From positions 1 to 61,847 of the IMG/VR virus record IMGVR_UViG_3300014913_000013: DNA of 61,847 nt. One strand, written 5' to 3'. Under the pieces are notes generated by a model. The model had not been told where the DNA came from. It did not search any database and saw only the letters and a program-made list of their open reading frames with translations. Position numbers and translations under genes: made by a program. Position 1 is the stretch's first letter; each line of letters starts with the position of its first letter. Origin of the DNA: a virus. Below, in pieces: positions 1 to 7,565 of this stretch.

Positions 1-20
1 AGTATATATAGTATAACAAT
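1..20 (+). promoter_or_regulatory. Truncated promoter core at the window edge
   Basis: The window opens inside the recurrent promoter: the TATATA -10 region and TATAACAAT tail are present and the -35 box lies outside. The following leader up to the AGGAGG is the same as the leader after the promoter at 16075, so this is a copied promoter-leader cassette. Confidence 0.7.
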
Positions 21-44
21 GAAACACAAACATAGGAGGCACGT

Positions 45-269
45 ATGGCAAGAATGTATTCAGTAGGCCACTTCATGGATCAGGTAAATAAACGGCACAG
101 CCATTACTCAGACGGCCTGATTTCTAAAGGCGAATTTGTAAGGCTGTGTATGGATGACCTGCACACTCTGATGAACAATGACCTCAAGGAAGCACAACGG
201 GTCATTGACAGTTACGGAATCACCATGAATGATTTCTCCACATGGGCTGAAAACACAAAGGAGGTGTAA
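45..269 (+). CDS. Small hypothetical protein (74 aa)
   Basis: First gene of a promoter-driven cassette. AGGAGG lies about 6 bases before the ATG. The protein is mainly helical and mildly acidic. It has no recognisable domain. The next gene begins one base after the stop. Confidence 0.75.
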   Translation: MARMYSVGHFMDQVNKRHSHYSDGLISKGEFVRLCMDDLHTLMNNDLKEAQRVIDSYGITMNDFSTWAENTKEV

Positions 270-270
270 C

Positions 271-657
271 ATGGGAATAACTGTGTGGTCTTGGCATTGC
301 AACTCTGACTATAATGCCCACCGTATAACTGAGAGCAGTTTTCCACCTATACCACCACTGAAAAGGAATTATACACATTTCAGGGTTCCTGTGTGTATGG
401 AATTCGTTCCTGATAAATTGCACACTGAGCCTGAAGAAGTGCTGCAACAGGCATTTCACTTCTTTAATTGGGTCAGCCAAGATTATGTTGCTCCAGAAAA
501 GGTAAATGAATTTGCCAGAAAATATGGTTCTCATGCTTCACAGTCAGTTGGGGATATGGTTGAAATAGTGGGGGAAGGGTATTGGATGGTTATGCCTTTT
601 GGTTGGGAGAAACTCAAAGATGAAGACCTTTACGGGTATATGACGGAGACAGTATGA
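271..657 (+). CDS. Hypothetical protein (128 aa), aromatic-rich
   Basis: The ATG at 271 is chosen because AAGGAGG precedes it at 258-264; an upstream in-frame ATG inside the previous gene has no ribosome site. The protein is rich in Trp, Tyr and Phe and ends with a GYWMVMPFGWEKL segment. Family unknown. Confidence 0.75.
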   Translation: MGITVWSWHCNSDYNAHRITESSFPPIPPLKRNYTHFRVPVCMEFVPDKLHTEPEEVLQQAFHFFNWVSQDYVAPEKVNEFARKYGSHASQSVGDMVEIVGEGYWMVMPFGWEKLKDEDLYGYMTETV

Positions 658-737
658 CACCACAGGAAATAGCAAACTTCGCTGAAAATGCAAAATGCAG
701 GGCAGGCTCTACCTGGAATAACTGTGTGATCTTTTAA
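654..737 (+). CDS. Possible 27-aa ORF
   Basis: It starts in an ATGA overlap with the preceding stop, the coupling style used throughout this genome, and ends just before the AAGGAGG of the next gene. It is too short for homology, so it may be only a coupling spacer. Confidence 0.35.
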   Translation: MTPQEIANFAENAKCRAGSTWNNCVIF

Positions 738-747
738 GGAGGTAATT

Positions 748-1089
748 ATGGCTAAGACACTTACTTACACAGACTTTGCTGGTATTGAACATGAGATACC
801 TGCCATGTATGCAGTATGCGATAGGTGCAATGGTGAAGGGAGACACACCAATCCTAACATTGATGCTGACGGTCTTACTGAAGATTTCATTAATGATCCT
901 GAATTTATGGAGAATTACAGGAATGGGGTGTATGATGTTACATGCTCCAAGTGTAATGGCAAGAGGGTTATGTTGGTACCAAATGAAAATATCGCTGATC
1001 CTGAAGATGTGGAAGAGTACTATCGTGAACAAAGGGAAATTGAAAAAATGTACGCAGAAATTGATGCTGAAAGAAGATTTGGGGCATAG
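748..1089 (+). CDS. DnaJ-type zinc-finger protein (113 aa)
   Basis: Two CxxCxGxG-like knuckles are visible: CDRCNGEG near residues 25-32 and CSKCNGKR near 67-74. This is the spacing of one zinc site in DnaJ cysteine-rich domains. The C-terminus is an acidic, charged helix. No J-domain is present. Phage proteins of this type are common and uncharacterised; a protein-binding zinc scaffold is an inference. AAGGAGG precedes the ATG. Confidence 0.7.
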   Translation: MAKTLTYTDFAGIEHEIPAMYAVCDRCNGEGRHTNPNIDADGLTEDFINDPEFMENYRNGVYDVTCSKCNGKRVMLVPNENIADPEDVEEYYREQREIEKMYAEIDAERRFGA

Positions 1090-1101
1090 GAGATTTGTCA
1101 A

Positions 1102-1308
1102 ATGTTTATTCCAGAAATAATAGCAACTATAATATTCGCCACACAATTTGATTGTGTGCAATACATGGACCACAAAATAACTACCAGACCAGAACATTCT
1201 ACAGTCACATATCTAAATATGCACAAAGCAATTATTAGTCTGTGGGGTGCTGATCTTGTTCTTGTTTGTAATGGTAAGGAGTACACGGCACACTTACTGA
1301 CAAACTGA
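1102..1308 (+). CDS. Small hypothetical protein (68 aa)
   Basis: It follows the previous stop by 12 bases, with TAGGAG upstream. The N-terminus (FIPEIIATIIFATQF) is hydrophobic and could be a short membrane-associated helix. No family is recognised. Confidence 0.55.
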   Translation: MFIPEIIATIIFATQFDCVQYMDHKITTRPEHSTVTYLNMHKAIISLWGADLVLVCNGKEYTAHLLTN

Positions 1309-1321
1309 ATATCTACATAGC

Positions 1322-1381
1322 CTAAAAAGCTCGTATTTGGCCTGTATTCAAATCTTTTGTGGCAATGTATATGTAGGTATA
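1322..1381 (+). repeat. 60-bp intergenic repeat, copy 1
   Basis: This intergenic sequence, starting CTAAAAAGCTCGTATTTGGC and ending GTAGGTATA, recurs at 7459-7518 with one mismatch. Each copy lies after one operon end and before the next gene. There is no -35/-10 pair of the usual type in it, so a second promoter class or protein-binding site is possible. Confidence 0.75.
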
Positions 1382-1409
1382 TAATGTATTTTTAATGAGG
1401 AAGAAAACC

Positions 1410-1610
1410 ATGAGTAAATATAGAATACTAAAGTTTAATGGTGATGATGCATACTCCTACGCAATATTTTACGCAAAATCTGTTAAAGGAAGGTCAAGTC
1501 CTATTAACTGGCATCCGCAACCTATTGTATGTGGCATGTCGTACAAACAGGCTGTATATCACAAAGAAAAAATGGAGCAGGATGATAAAAACAAATCCAT
1601 ACAAAAATAA
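1410..1610 (+). CDS. Small basic hypothetical protein (66 aa)
   Basis: Start set at 1410 because GAGGAAG sits about 7 bases upstream; the ATG at 1395 overlaps that site. The protein is Lys/Tyr-rich with an acidic-basic C-terminal tail. Not recognised. Confidence 0.6.
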   Translation: MSKYRILKFNGDDAYSYAIFYAKSVKGRSSPINWHPQPIVCGMSYKQAVYHKEKMEQDDKNKSIQK

Positions 1611-1613
1611 AAC

Positions 1614-1652
1614 TTGACAAATGATGTCTTTTATAGTATATATGTTATCACA
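1614..1652 (+). promoter_or_regulatory. Sigma70-like promoter
   Basis: TTGACA at 1614-1619, a 17-base spacer and TATATA at 1637. It drives a region with no long ORF that contains structured RNA (1704-1894). Confidence 0.8.
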
Positions 1653-1696
1653 ATAAAAATTAATAAAAACCAAAGCTCAACTTAGGAGGTATTGCC

Positions 1697-1714
1697 ATGA
1701 TCAGAGTACTGTAA
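1697..1714 (+). CDS. Five-codon minigene (MIRVL)
   Basis: A strong TAGGAGG ribosome site precedes ATG ATC AGA GTA CTG TAA. The GTACTG at its end pairs with CAGTAC 5 bases later, so ribosomes here would melt a hairpin. It resembles a leader peptide or minigene; its role is inferred. Confidence 0.4.
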   Translation: MIRVL

Positions 1715-1894
1715 AGCAGTACACATATTAGGGAGGAGTCCCCCACTATATACAGGTTAGCACATAGGATGCATATATAACCTGCGGCGAAGCTCAAATG
1801 GTAACGCCTGAATCGTGCTGAAGATTTATTGCACCAGCAAGGGCGGCTCCTCCCTATTTAGGGCGCACTACCCATTCCCATACAAGGGTATGCG
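1704..1894 (+). ncRNA. Structured RNA candidate behind a dedicated promoter
   Basis: No ORF of useful length exists here. A 10-bp perfect stem TAGGAGGGAG-like (1729-1738, TAGGGAGGAG) pairs with CTCCTCCCTA (1847-1856). Inside it CAGGTTA (1753-1759) pairs with TAACCTG (1778-1784), and GTGC/GCAC and GGCG/CGCC helices follow. Outside are GTACTG/CAGTAC (1706-1722) and a CGCA/ACCC hairpin (1864-1894). A GGC-GAAA-GCC tetraloop hairpin lies at 1930-1939. Family unknown. Confidence 0.6.
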
Positions 1895-2013
1895 TAAAAC
1901 ATTAATGAAGAAAATACTAATCATAATTAGGCGAAAGCCGGAGGTAAGCCAATGTTCAAATAAGATAAATAGATAAATATATTATAGTTTTATAAAGAGA
2001 TATATAGAGAATA

Positions 2014-2052
2014 GAAAACAGGCATCCTTCCTGATATGGGGTGCCTGTTTTC
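2014..2052 (+). terminator. Rho-independent-like hairpin
   Basis: GAAAACAGGCA (2014-2024) pairs perfectly with TGCCTGTTTTC (2042-2052). It ends the RNA region at 1.6-2.0 kb. The U-run is part of the 3' arm and not downstream of it, so termination strength is uncertain. Confidence 0.6.
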
Positions 2053-2068
2053 ATTAATAGGAGTCAAT

Positions 2069-2419
2069 ATGAAAGCTGTATTCACAGATAGGCAGGGTAT
2101 ACGATATGAGGTAGATCCTATAGGTAAGTACCCCCATGTTTCCGCACAAACCTTGATTAATTCTATTGGTATTATACCAACTTTCTTAAACCCAGAAGCA
2201 GAAAATGTAATTGAAGAAGCTGTGGGTTCATACGGATTTTCTATGGGTCCTATGACGGGGGGCACAATAGAAAAAGATGGTACGTATAAGTACCCTGGAG
2301 ACCCTGATCTATACCCACTTACAAGATGTGTTGTCAAAGACGTAATTGTGTTTATTTATCCTTACGGTATGACAGCATTTGTGGATGGTGACAAAACAGT
2401 TATGTATAGATTTGACTAA
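2069..2419 (+). CDS. Hypothetical protein (116 aa)
   Basis: The ATG at 2069 has TAGGAG just upstream, and the longer reading start lies inside the terminator hairpin. The protein is beta-rich, with Gly/Pro/Tyr patches (GPMTGGTIEKDGTYKYPGDP). Unrecognised. Confidence 0.65.
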   Translation: MKAVFTDRQGIRYEVDPIGKYPHVSAQTLINSIGIIPTFLNPEAENVIEEAVGSYGFSMGPMTGGTIEKDGTYKYPGDPDLYPLTRCVVKDVIVFIYPYGMTAFVDGDKTVMYRFD

Positions 2420-2429
2420 GGGGGGCATT

Positions 2430-2654
2430 ATGAAAGAAATTACGTACCATGTCACCTGTCACCCTATAGATAGGGATTTTTTGGAAAGGGTGGGAATATA
2501 CGATAATAGCAGGGTACATTATATGTCACTTGGAACAGTACTGGCTGCCGTAGTAGATGCTGGATATACAAAAATACATTCCCATTATGCACAATACAAT
2601 GACGGGGAAAGACGCATAAATATACATTGCAAAAAGATATATAAAGAGGTGTAA
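2430..2654 (+). CDS. Small hypothetical protein (74 aa)
   Basis: AAGGGGGG precedes the ATG at 2430. His and Tyr are abundant. The next gene starts 2 bases after the stop, so the two are probably translated from one message. Confidence 0.65.
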   Translation: MKEITYHVTCHPIDRDFLERVGIYDNSRVHYMSLGTVLAAVVDAGYTKIHSHYAQYNDGERRINIHCKKIYKEV

Positions 2655-2656
2655 GT

Positions 2657-3073
2657 ATGTTTGTAGAAAAGACTTGGTGGTATAAAGGATATCAATGTTC
2701 TGTAGTGCAAAATATGTTTGGGCACAGATGTGGATATGTTGTTGTATCTATAGATACAAAAATACCTATGAGTACAAGTGAAGACTACTCATATGTAGAT
2801 ATAAATGTACATGGGGGTGTCACTCTTTATGAAGATATAGTAATGCCTATGGGAACACGTGCTAGATTAGGAGGTGTAGTAATCAGTGATGGTATGCGTG
2901 TTCTTGGATTTGATTGTGGGCATTTCTATGATAAACCTGATATAGAAGCTGCAGAAAGAAGGGGTATGTATACACATGGAATTCACCTACAAAATGGGGT
3001 GGTCCGTACGCAATCCTACTGCGAGGCTGAATGTAGAAAGATGGTTGATCAGATAAAAGAATTTAACAAATAA
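2657..3073 (+). CDS. Hypothetical protein (138 aa)
   Basis: AGAGGTG precedes the ATG. Cysteines and histidines are scattered (CSVVQNMFGHRCGYV, FDCGHFYD, YCEAEC) without a clear zinc motif. Last gene before the promoter at 3092. Unrecognised. Confidence 0.65.
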   Translation: MFVEKTWWYKGYQCSVVQNMFGHRCGYVVVSIDTKIPMSTSEDYSYVDINVHGGVTLYEDIVMPMGTRARLGGVVISDGMRVLGFDCGHFYDKPDIEAAERRGMYTHGIHLQNGVVRTQSYCEAECRKMVDQIKEFNK

Positions 3074-3091
3074 TCTCACACAAAGTAAAAC

Positions 3092-3132
3092 TTGACATTT
3101 AATGTCTTTTATAGTATATATACTATAACAAT
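3092..3132 (+). promoter_or_regulatory. Sigma70-like promoter with palindromic core
   Basis: TTGACA, 17-base spacer, TATATA, embedded in TATAGTATATATACTATA. The leader downstream (GCCAGAGAAACTATAATTAG and on to the GGAGG) is duplicated after the promoter at 9421. Confidence 0.85.
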
Positions 3133-3185
3133 TTAATACGGGTAATGCACCCTGCCAGAGAAACTATAATTAGTGGAGGCTTCAA

Positions 3186-3374
3186 ATGACCCTCAAAGAA
3201 CTCAAATCTGAGTACGGTTTAACCAGTGAAGAAACAGGCCATGTAGATGTACTTCTCATGATGATGCCAGATAATCCTGATGGCATTTGGGCAATGTGCG
3301 AAGATGCCGATATTCATCTTGAATTTGATGATATAGCTGATCTCTGTGAACAATACAAACAGGAATCATTATGA
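3186..3374 (+). CDS. Small acidic hypothetical protein (62 aa)
   Basis: First gene after the promoter, with GGAGG at 3175. It is acidic and Met-rich (LLMMMPDNPDG). It overlaps the next gene by ATGA. Confidence 0.7.
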   Translation: MTLKELKSEYGLTSEETGHVDVLLMMMPDNPDGIWAMCEDADIHLEFDDIADLCEQYKQESL

Positions 3375-3595
3375 AAACAGAAATACATTACAAAGATAAA
3401 TGTGGTGCCTGTAATGACAGAAAGGCACTCATAGATATGCTCCACTGGTACGGAAGATTTAAACAATTCAAACTACTGGTAAAGGGAATAAAAAGTGGTT
3501 GGTCTTTCAAACAACTGGCATTTTACGCTGGATTCAGTGGTGTAGAAGGATATCCAGTACATGCTATGTGGAGGAGATATTCTAATGAAGTATAA
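3371..3595 (+). CDS. Small hypothetical protein (74 aa)
   Basis: Starts in the ATGA overlap. It has an N-terminal CGACNDR pair and a basic helix. The pattern WSFKQLAFYAGFSG resembles a short helix-turn-helix, but no family is certain. Confidence 0.6.
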   Translation: MKTEIHYKDKCGACNDRKALIDMLHWYGRFKQFKLLVKGIKSGWSFKQLAFYAGFSGVEGYPVHAMWRRYSNEV

Positions 3596-3920
3596 ACTGA
3601 CATTCCTTGATATGTGCCTTTCTGATTATTTTGCAGGGCACCCTAATCCTGTACTTCAAATACCAGTATGGCAGGATATGACTAAAAAAGAATTGATGGA
3701 AGAAATAGTATCTGATTACAATATGGTTTACGATTATTTGTGTTCTGAAAACCGCAAGAATCCATGGCCAAATCTCAGTGATAGTGAATTATTCACAATG
3801 GCAGATAAACTAATACTTAAAGAAATGCCGTTTGAAAATAACGATATACCCACATCTGAAGAGTGTGAAAAAACTTTGGATGATGTGTGTATATTCTTAA
3901 TATGCGAGGAGGATGTGTGA
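3585..3920 (+). CDS. Hypothetical protein (111 aa)
   Basis: The ATG at 3585 has GGAGGAG upstream at 3570-3576 and overlaps the previous gene by 11 bases. The protein is acidic and helical. It ends TGATG with the next gene. Confidence 0.65.
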   Translation: MKYKLTFLDMCLSDYFAGHPNPVLQIPVWQDMTKKELMEEIVSDYNMVYDYLCSENRKNPWPNLSDSELFTMADKLILKEMPFENNDIPTSEECEKTLDDVCIFLICEEDV

Positions 3921-4252
3921 TGTACGATTTTTCTAAACAGTATAGTGTTGGAAGATTCCATATACCAACACGTATGATGCCTTCCATAGAAAGGTACGTA
4001 TTAAAAGGCATAATTCCTGGTGACTTCTTACAAGGTATCATATGTATGGATCTTTTCAAAGCTGTGTCACATGCAGACAATGAAAACATAGAAAATATAC
4101 CTGCCTATGTCTACCTGTTTTATAATGAACTTCCAAGTGCCTGTTGGGGAAGTAAAGAAGCAATGTATGAATGGTACGAAATTGGTGGTATGGGGTGGTC
4201 TAAATTCAGTGGCAGAGAAGGCTGCCTAAAATCTAAGGGAGAATCAGCATGA
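3920..4252 (+). CDS. Hypothetical protein (110 aa)
   Basis: The start is in TGATG with GAGGAGG just upstream. The C-terminal YEIGGMGWSKFSG resembles the WEIGGRWSG motif of the larger protein at 10285-11292, suggesting a distant shared fold. Function unknown. Confidence 0.65.
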   Translation: MYDFSKQYSVGRFHIPTRMMPSIERYVLKGIIPGDFLQGIICMDLFKAVSHADNENIENIPAYVYLFYNELPSACWGSKEAMYEWYEIGGMGWSKFSGREGCLKSKGESA

Positions 4253-4437
4253 AAAAAGAATATTGCTACCTTGTAAAATTCTATGATGAAGACGGTAGGC
4301 TGGTATGTGCAGAACCATACACTACACCTGCTGAAAATTCAGATGAGGCCATGGATATAATAGATAGGACTGTCAGTAAAGATATGAACTTATTTGATTA
4401 TTATGATGCAGACATTAAATTGGAGGATGTCTGCTGA
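4249..4437 (+). CDS. Small acidic hypothetical protein (62 aa)
   Basis: ATGA overlap with the upstream gene. A strand-turn-strand start (YCYLVKFYDEDGRLV) and an acidic helical end are apparent. No family recognised. Confidence 0.65.
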   Translation: MKKEYCYLVKFYDEDGRLVCAEPYTTPAENSDEAMDIIDRTVSKDMNLFDYYDADIKLEDVC

Positions 4438-4458
4438 TTAATATAAAGGAAGTATTTT

Positions 4459-4752
4459 ATGAAAACTGTAGAATGTAAAACAACTCTAATCACAAATACG
4501 GATAGGGAGGTTGAATTAACACTTATTTGCTCATGGTCTCCATATAGACCAGCAAGAGGGCCAACATTCTCTTGTGCAGGAGAACCACCTGAGCCAGAAG
4601 AATTTGACTTGGAAGAAATCTATATCAGAGGGTTATATCTGCCAAATAATCATAGATATTATAATTTGGTGGATATACAAGAAGTAAAAGAAAAATTGGA
4701 CAAAGCAATGGAAGAAGCAGAAGCAGAAAACTATATTGATTTAATGACATAA
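4459..4752 (+). CDS. Hypothetical protein (97 aa)
   Basis: Preceded by AAAGGAAG. A beta-rich N-terminus, a Pro/Glu linker (PPEPEEFDLEEI) and a C-terminal acidic helix are apparent. Unrecognised. Confidence 0.65.
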   Translation: MKTVECKTTLITNTDREVELTLICSWSPYRPARGPTFSCAGEPPEPEEFDLEEIYIRGLYLPNNHRYYNLVDIQEVKEKLDKAMEEAEAENYIDLMT

Positions 4753-4761
4753 GGGGGTTTT

Positions 4762-5592
4762 ATGAAATTCAAAGTCGGCGACAAGGTTAGGCTAATCAAA
4801 GAAAGCCCATTCTCAAAAAGTAATTGCCTTAGCTTAGGGAAAATTTACACAGTCACCAAGAAATCTAAAGATAACTCCTGCATAAAAGTAAACAATAGAG
4901 AATGGTTTATACATAAAAACTGCTTTGTCCCTTCGCAGGAAGTAGGAGAAGGTTCTATGGAATTCAGAGTAGGAGACAAAGTAAGGCTGGTTAGCGAAGG
5001 CTCATGGACAATAAACAATGGCCTTATATTAGGAGAAGTATATACAGTTGCTCTTATTTCTTCAGATAAAAGTTGTATAAGAGTATATGGTAAAGAAGCC
5101 TTTATAGGCAAAGAACGCTTTGAGCTTTTTCAAAAAGCAGAATCAAAAAGAGAACAAGAACATGCAAGAAAATGGGCAAAATTGGCAGAAGGATTTGAAA
5201 TTGAGTGCAAAAACTACAGGGAGAATAAAATGAAAACAAACAACCGAAAAAGCTGGAAATTCAAAGTATCAAGCAAAGAAGCACTGCACTACAATGAAAT
5301 AGGAGAGACTCTAAATAAAGATAGGTTGATAGCCATTACCACCACTGATGATCCAACCAAGGGATGTGCTGTATACGTACATAATAGGATAATGGTAAAA
5401 TCGCATCAAGTGGGGATTGAACTGCCATCTTACAATGGCATGGTGTACGAAATGCCTTGTGGACATGTGGCATTTATATTGAGACATGCTGATTCTATTA
5501 AAAAAATCACCAAGTGGGTAAAAGAAGTAAGGACAGCTAAATGGGAAAACCAAGAAAATCTTGAAGTCACTGTACGTTATCCTGAATTATAG
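4762..5592 (+). CDS. Protein with two tandem KOW/SH3-like repeats (276 aa)
   Basis: Residues about 1-55 and 71-125 are copies of one module: FKVGDKVRLIKES then LGKIYTV, against FRVGDKVRLVSEG then LGEVYTV. GDxVR followed by YTV is typical of small SH3-like barrel domains in phage proteins. A charged helix and an unrelated C-terminal half follow. The module recurs more weakly in the next gene, suggesting local duplication. AAGGGGG precedes the ATG. Confidence 0.65.
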   Translation: MKFKVGDKVRLIKESPFSKSNCLSLGKIYTVTKKSKDNSCIKVNNREWFIHKNCFVPSQEVGEGSMEFRVGDKVRLVSEGSWTINNGLILGEVYTVALISSDKSCIRVYGKEAFIGKERFELFQKAESKREQEHARKWAKLAEGFEIECKNYRENKMKTNNRKSWKFKVSSKEALHYNEIGETLNKDRLIAITTTDDPTKGCAVYVHNRIMVKSHQVGIELPSYNGMVYEMPCGHVAFILRHADSIKKITKWVKEVRTAKWENQENLEVTVRYPEL

Positions 5593-5602
5593 GAGGTGTG
5601 GA

Positions 5603-5830
5603 ATGGGTGGAGTAAAAACCAATAAATTCGAAGTAGGAAATTTGGTACGTTCTGTAGAATACTTCCCATTGATGATGGGTGCCCTTACTATTAAAGAGAT
5701 AAATACTGACTATACTCCTACTTTGTACCATTGTACTGATATGGTAGGAAATCAGTACACTTTCTATGAAGAAGAATTAGAAACACAATATCAACATGAT
5801 AAAAGGTTCGGCTTATTAAATAAATGTTGA
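5603..5830 (+). CDS. Small SH3-like hypothetical protein (75 aa)
   Basis: TAGGAGG precedes the ATG at 5603. The FEVGNLVRSVEY...LTIKEI pattern is a diverged copy of the GDKVR module in the upstream gene. Its TGA stop lies inside the TTGACA of the next promoter. Confidence 0.65.
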   Translation: MGGVKTNKFEVGNLVRSVEYFPLMMGALTIKEINTDYTPTLYHCTDMVGNQYTFYEEELETQYQHDKRFGLLNKC

Positions 5831-5867
5831 CATTTTACATCTTTTATAGTATATATAGTATAACAAT
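5827..5867 (+). promoter_or_regulatory. Sigma70-like promoter overlapping a stop codon
   Basis: TTGACA at 5827-5832, 17-base spacer and TATATA at 5850, with the TATAACAAT tail. The -35 box contains the stop codon of the upstream gene. Confidence 0.85.
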
Positions 5868-5891
5868 GAAACAATTACTTAGGAGGCAGGT

Positions 5892-6155
5892 GTGAAATGC
5901 TATTCTGAAAATTTCAGGTATGAGGGAGACAATAACCCATATCCAAGCAAAGCCCAAACATACTCTTCTATAGAGGAGGCTGTCAGTAAGTACAAAGACT
6001 TTGTACAAGAATCAGAAAATTTCAGTTCTGGAAAACCTGCTCCATTATGGCTGTATTTTGGAGAACCTGACGGTGATGAAGAACAGTATGGGTATCCAGA
6101 TTGGTATGATAAACTTATCAGAGTAGGACCACGGGGTGGCATTATCTGTGAATAA
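5892..6155 (+). CDS. Hypothetical protein (87 aa), GTG start
   Basis: The GTG at 5892 is 5 bases after AGGAGG and no ATG fits. It has a Tyr/Asp-rich C-terminal half with the pattern LYFGEPDGDEEQYGYPDW. Unrecognised. Confidence 0.65.
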   Translation: MKCYSENFRYEGDNNPYPSKAQTYSSIEEAVSKYKDFVQESENFSSGKPAPLWLYFGEPDGDEEQYGYPDWYDKLIRVGPRGGIICE

Positions 6156-6169
6156 AATAGGAGTGAATT

Positions 6170-6313
6170 ATGAAATGTCCAGTATGTTGTGAAAAATTAA
6201 TATTTATAGGAGTGTGTGGAGTTGGTACTGTTTATCGTTGTAGGGAATGTCGTAAAGAGTGGATAATAGCTGAATACACTGACTGGAAAATAGTACGGAC
6301 ACCACAAAAATAA
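6170..6313 (+). CDS. 47-aa zinc-ribbon protein
   Basis: CPVCC at residues 3-7 and CRECRKEW near residues 24-31 form a CxxC...CxxC ribbon. TAGGAG precedes the ATG. Proteins of this size usually bind nucleic acid or protein; no specific role can be given. Confidence 0.65.
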   Translation: MKCPVCCEKLIFIGVCGVGTVYRCRECRKEWIIAEYTDWKIVRTPQK

Positions 6314-6330
6314 AAGTAAGGAGTGTATGT

Positions 6331-6531
6331 ATGACGAAATTTCCTAAGATTGATGCCACTTACTGTAAAGGCACACTCGAAATACAGGACACTTTCAAAA
6401 TGTTCCCACATAATCTACTTGATATAGAACTCGGTATACAAATAAGTGATGACGGTAGATTGTGGGTGTGCATAAATGGTAGTTCTTTTATAAGATTCAG
6501 GCCACACAAACATATTGAGGATAAAAAATAA
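6331..6531 (+). CDS. Small hypothetical protein (66 aa)
   Basis: AAGGAG lies about 9 bases upstream. It looks like a beta-strand protein with one Cys pair. Unrecognised. Confidence 0.6.
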   Translation: MTKFPKIDATYCKGTLEIQDTFKMFPHNLLDIELGIQISDDGRLWVCINGSSFIRFRPHKHIEDKK

Positions 6532-6776
6532 AACCTATTCTAAGAATATATGATATTGACAATGGATTTTGTAGAATAAACTATAAAGCAGAAAATGAAG
6601 AAGAACAAACTATAAATTACTGTATTCAAGATGAAGGGGTATACTGCATAATGTACAGATCAACCTCTGAATGGGAACCGGATTATCCTGTAAAAGGCCC
6701 AAAAGAAATATGGGAAGTCCCTACTGGTAATTCTGAAATAGAAAAAAGAGTAAGAGAGTTTTTAATAGGAGAATAA
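6528..6776 (+). CDS. Hypothetical protein (82 aa) with possible ATA start
   Basis: A coding-like frame (RIYDIDNGFCRINYKAE... STSEWEPDYPV) runs to TAA at 6774. It has no ATG, GTG or TTG before mid-gene. An in-frame stop limits the start to 6525-6530. GAGG is 7 bases before ATA at 6528, which overlaps the TAA of the upstream gene. Initiation at ATA by coupling is an inference; a sequence error is the alternative. Confidence 0.45.
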   Translation: MKPILRIYDIDNGFCRINYKAENEEEQTINYCIQDEGVYCIMYRSTSEWEPDYPVKGPKEIWEVPTGNSEIEKRVREFLIGE

Positions 6777-6778
6777 TT

Positions 6779-7000
6779 ATGTCAGTATGGAGTGATTATC
6801 ACTGGAGTAACCCACCAGCCCCGTTTAACCCAAATTTTAGAAGGGGCTTTGGAGAAGCAATATCAAAAGAGTATACTGCATATTGTGAAGAGCATCCAAA
6901 TTCTACACAAGAAGAAAGAAAAGCAGCATATAAAGATATAGCTGAAAATCTTGAAAGCTGTTTTCCAACTGAAAGAGAAAGACACCCTGAGAGGTACTGA
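6779..7000 (+). CDS. Small hypothetical protein (73 aa)
   Basis: TAGGAG precedes the ATG. The N-terminus is Pro/Trp-rich (SVWSDYHWSNPPAPFNPNF) and the rest a charged helix. Unrecognised. Confidence 0.6.
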   Translation: MSVWSDYHWSNPPAPFNPNFRRGFGEAISKEYTAYCEEHPNSTQEERKAAYKDIAENLESCFPTERERHPERY

Positions 7001-7001
7001 T

Positions 7002-7208
7002 ATGGCGTACTTATACAATTACAGTAAGGAAGAACTACAAGAGTGTGTCCAAGTCAAATGTCCATATTGTAGGGGGTTTGGGGGTGTTTCATCTGATGAA
7101 GGAGTCTGCTTTCTCTGTAATGGGTGGGGAAGGCTTTGGCAATCAACAAAGGACCCTGCATGGTATAGGGCACTATATTCTAGAATAGAACAGTCAGTAG
7201 CATATTAA
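7002..7208 (+). CDS. Small zinc-knuckle protein (68 aa)
   Basis: CPYCRGFGG near residues 20-28 and CFLCNGWGR near 37-45 are two DnaJ-like CxxCxGxG knuckles, as in the gene at 748. GAGAGG precedes the ATG at 7002. Confidence 0.65.
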   Translation: MAYLYNYSKEELQECVQVKCPYCRGFGGVSSDEGVCFLCNGWGRLWQSTKDPAWYRALYSRIEQSVAY

Positions 7209-7217
7209 GGAGAAACT

Positions 7218-7451
7218 ATGCAAACAATAACAGCAAAGAAAATGACCCTTATAATAAGGGCTAATTTTTTACCTGAAGATAAAATAATGCTGTACTCTGA
7301 AAACGCGAGAACACATGAATATGGATGGGCTTTCGACACTGCGTATGAAATAATAAAAGTATTGTTAGATCCTGAAGTATTTGATGATGAAGCAGAACTG
7401 TACTACTTCTCTGTTGGTAAGTGCATTATGTATGAAGGCACCATGTTGTAG
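7218..7451 (+). CDS. Small hypothetical protein (77 aa)
   Basis: AAGGAG lies upstream. Mixed strand and helix, acidic. Last gene before the 60-bp repeat at 7459. Unrecognised. Confidence 0.65.
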   Translation: MQTITAKKMTLIIRANFLPEDKIMLYSENARTHEYGWAFDTAYEIIKVLLDPEVFDDEAELYYFSVGKCIMYEGTML

Positions 7452-7458
7452 ATTATGG

Positions 7459-7518
7459 CTAAAAAGCTCGTATTTGGCCTGTATTCAAATCTTTTGTGGC
7501 AATGTATAGGTAGGTATA
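7459..7518 (+). repeat. 60-bp intergenic repeat, copy 2
   Basis: Matches 1322-1381 with a single difference. It again sits in a gap before a new gene group. No ORF and no standard promoter boxes. Confidence 0.75.
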
Positions 7519-7565
7519 CTTTTTAATTAAAAGACGTTTAAAAAGCAATATGAGGTAATTACACA

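Noticed and set aside
709-1197. 162-aa minus-strand frame
   Set aside because: It is antisense to the DnaJ-like zinc protein, has no ribosome site, and no convincing gene in the window lies on the minus strand.
6553-6590. TTGACA inside the gene at 6528
   Set aside because: No matching -10 at 17 bases and no palindromic core, unlike all accepted promoters.
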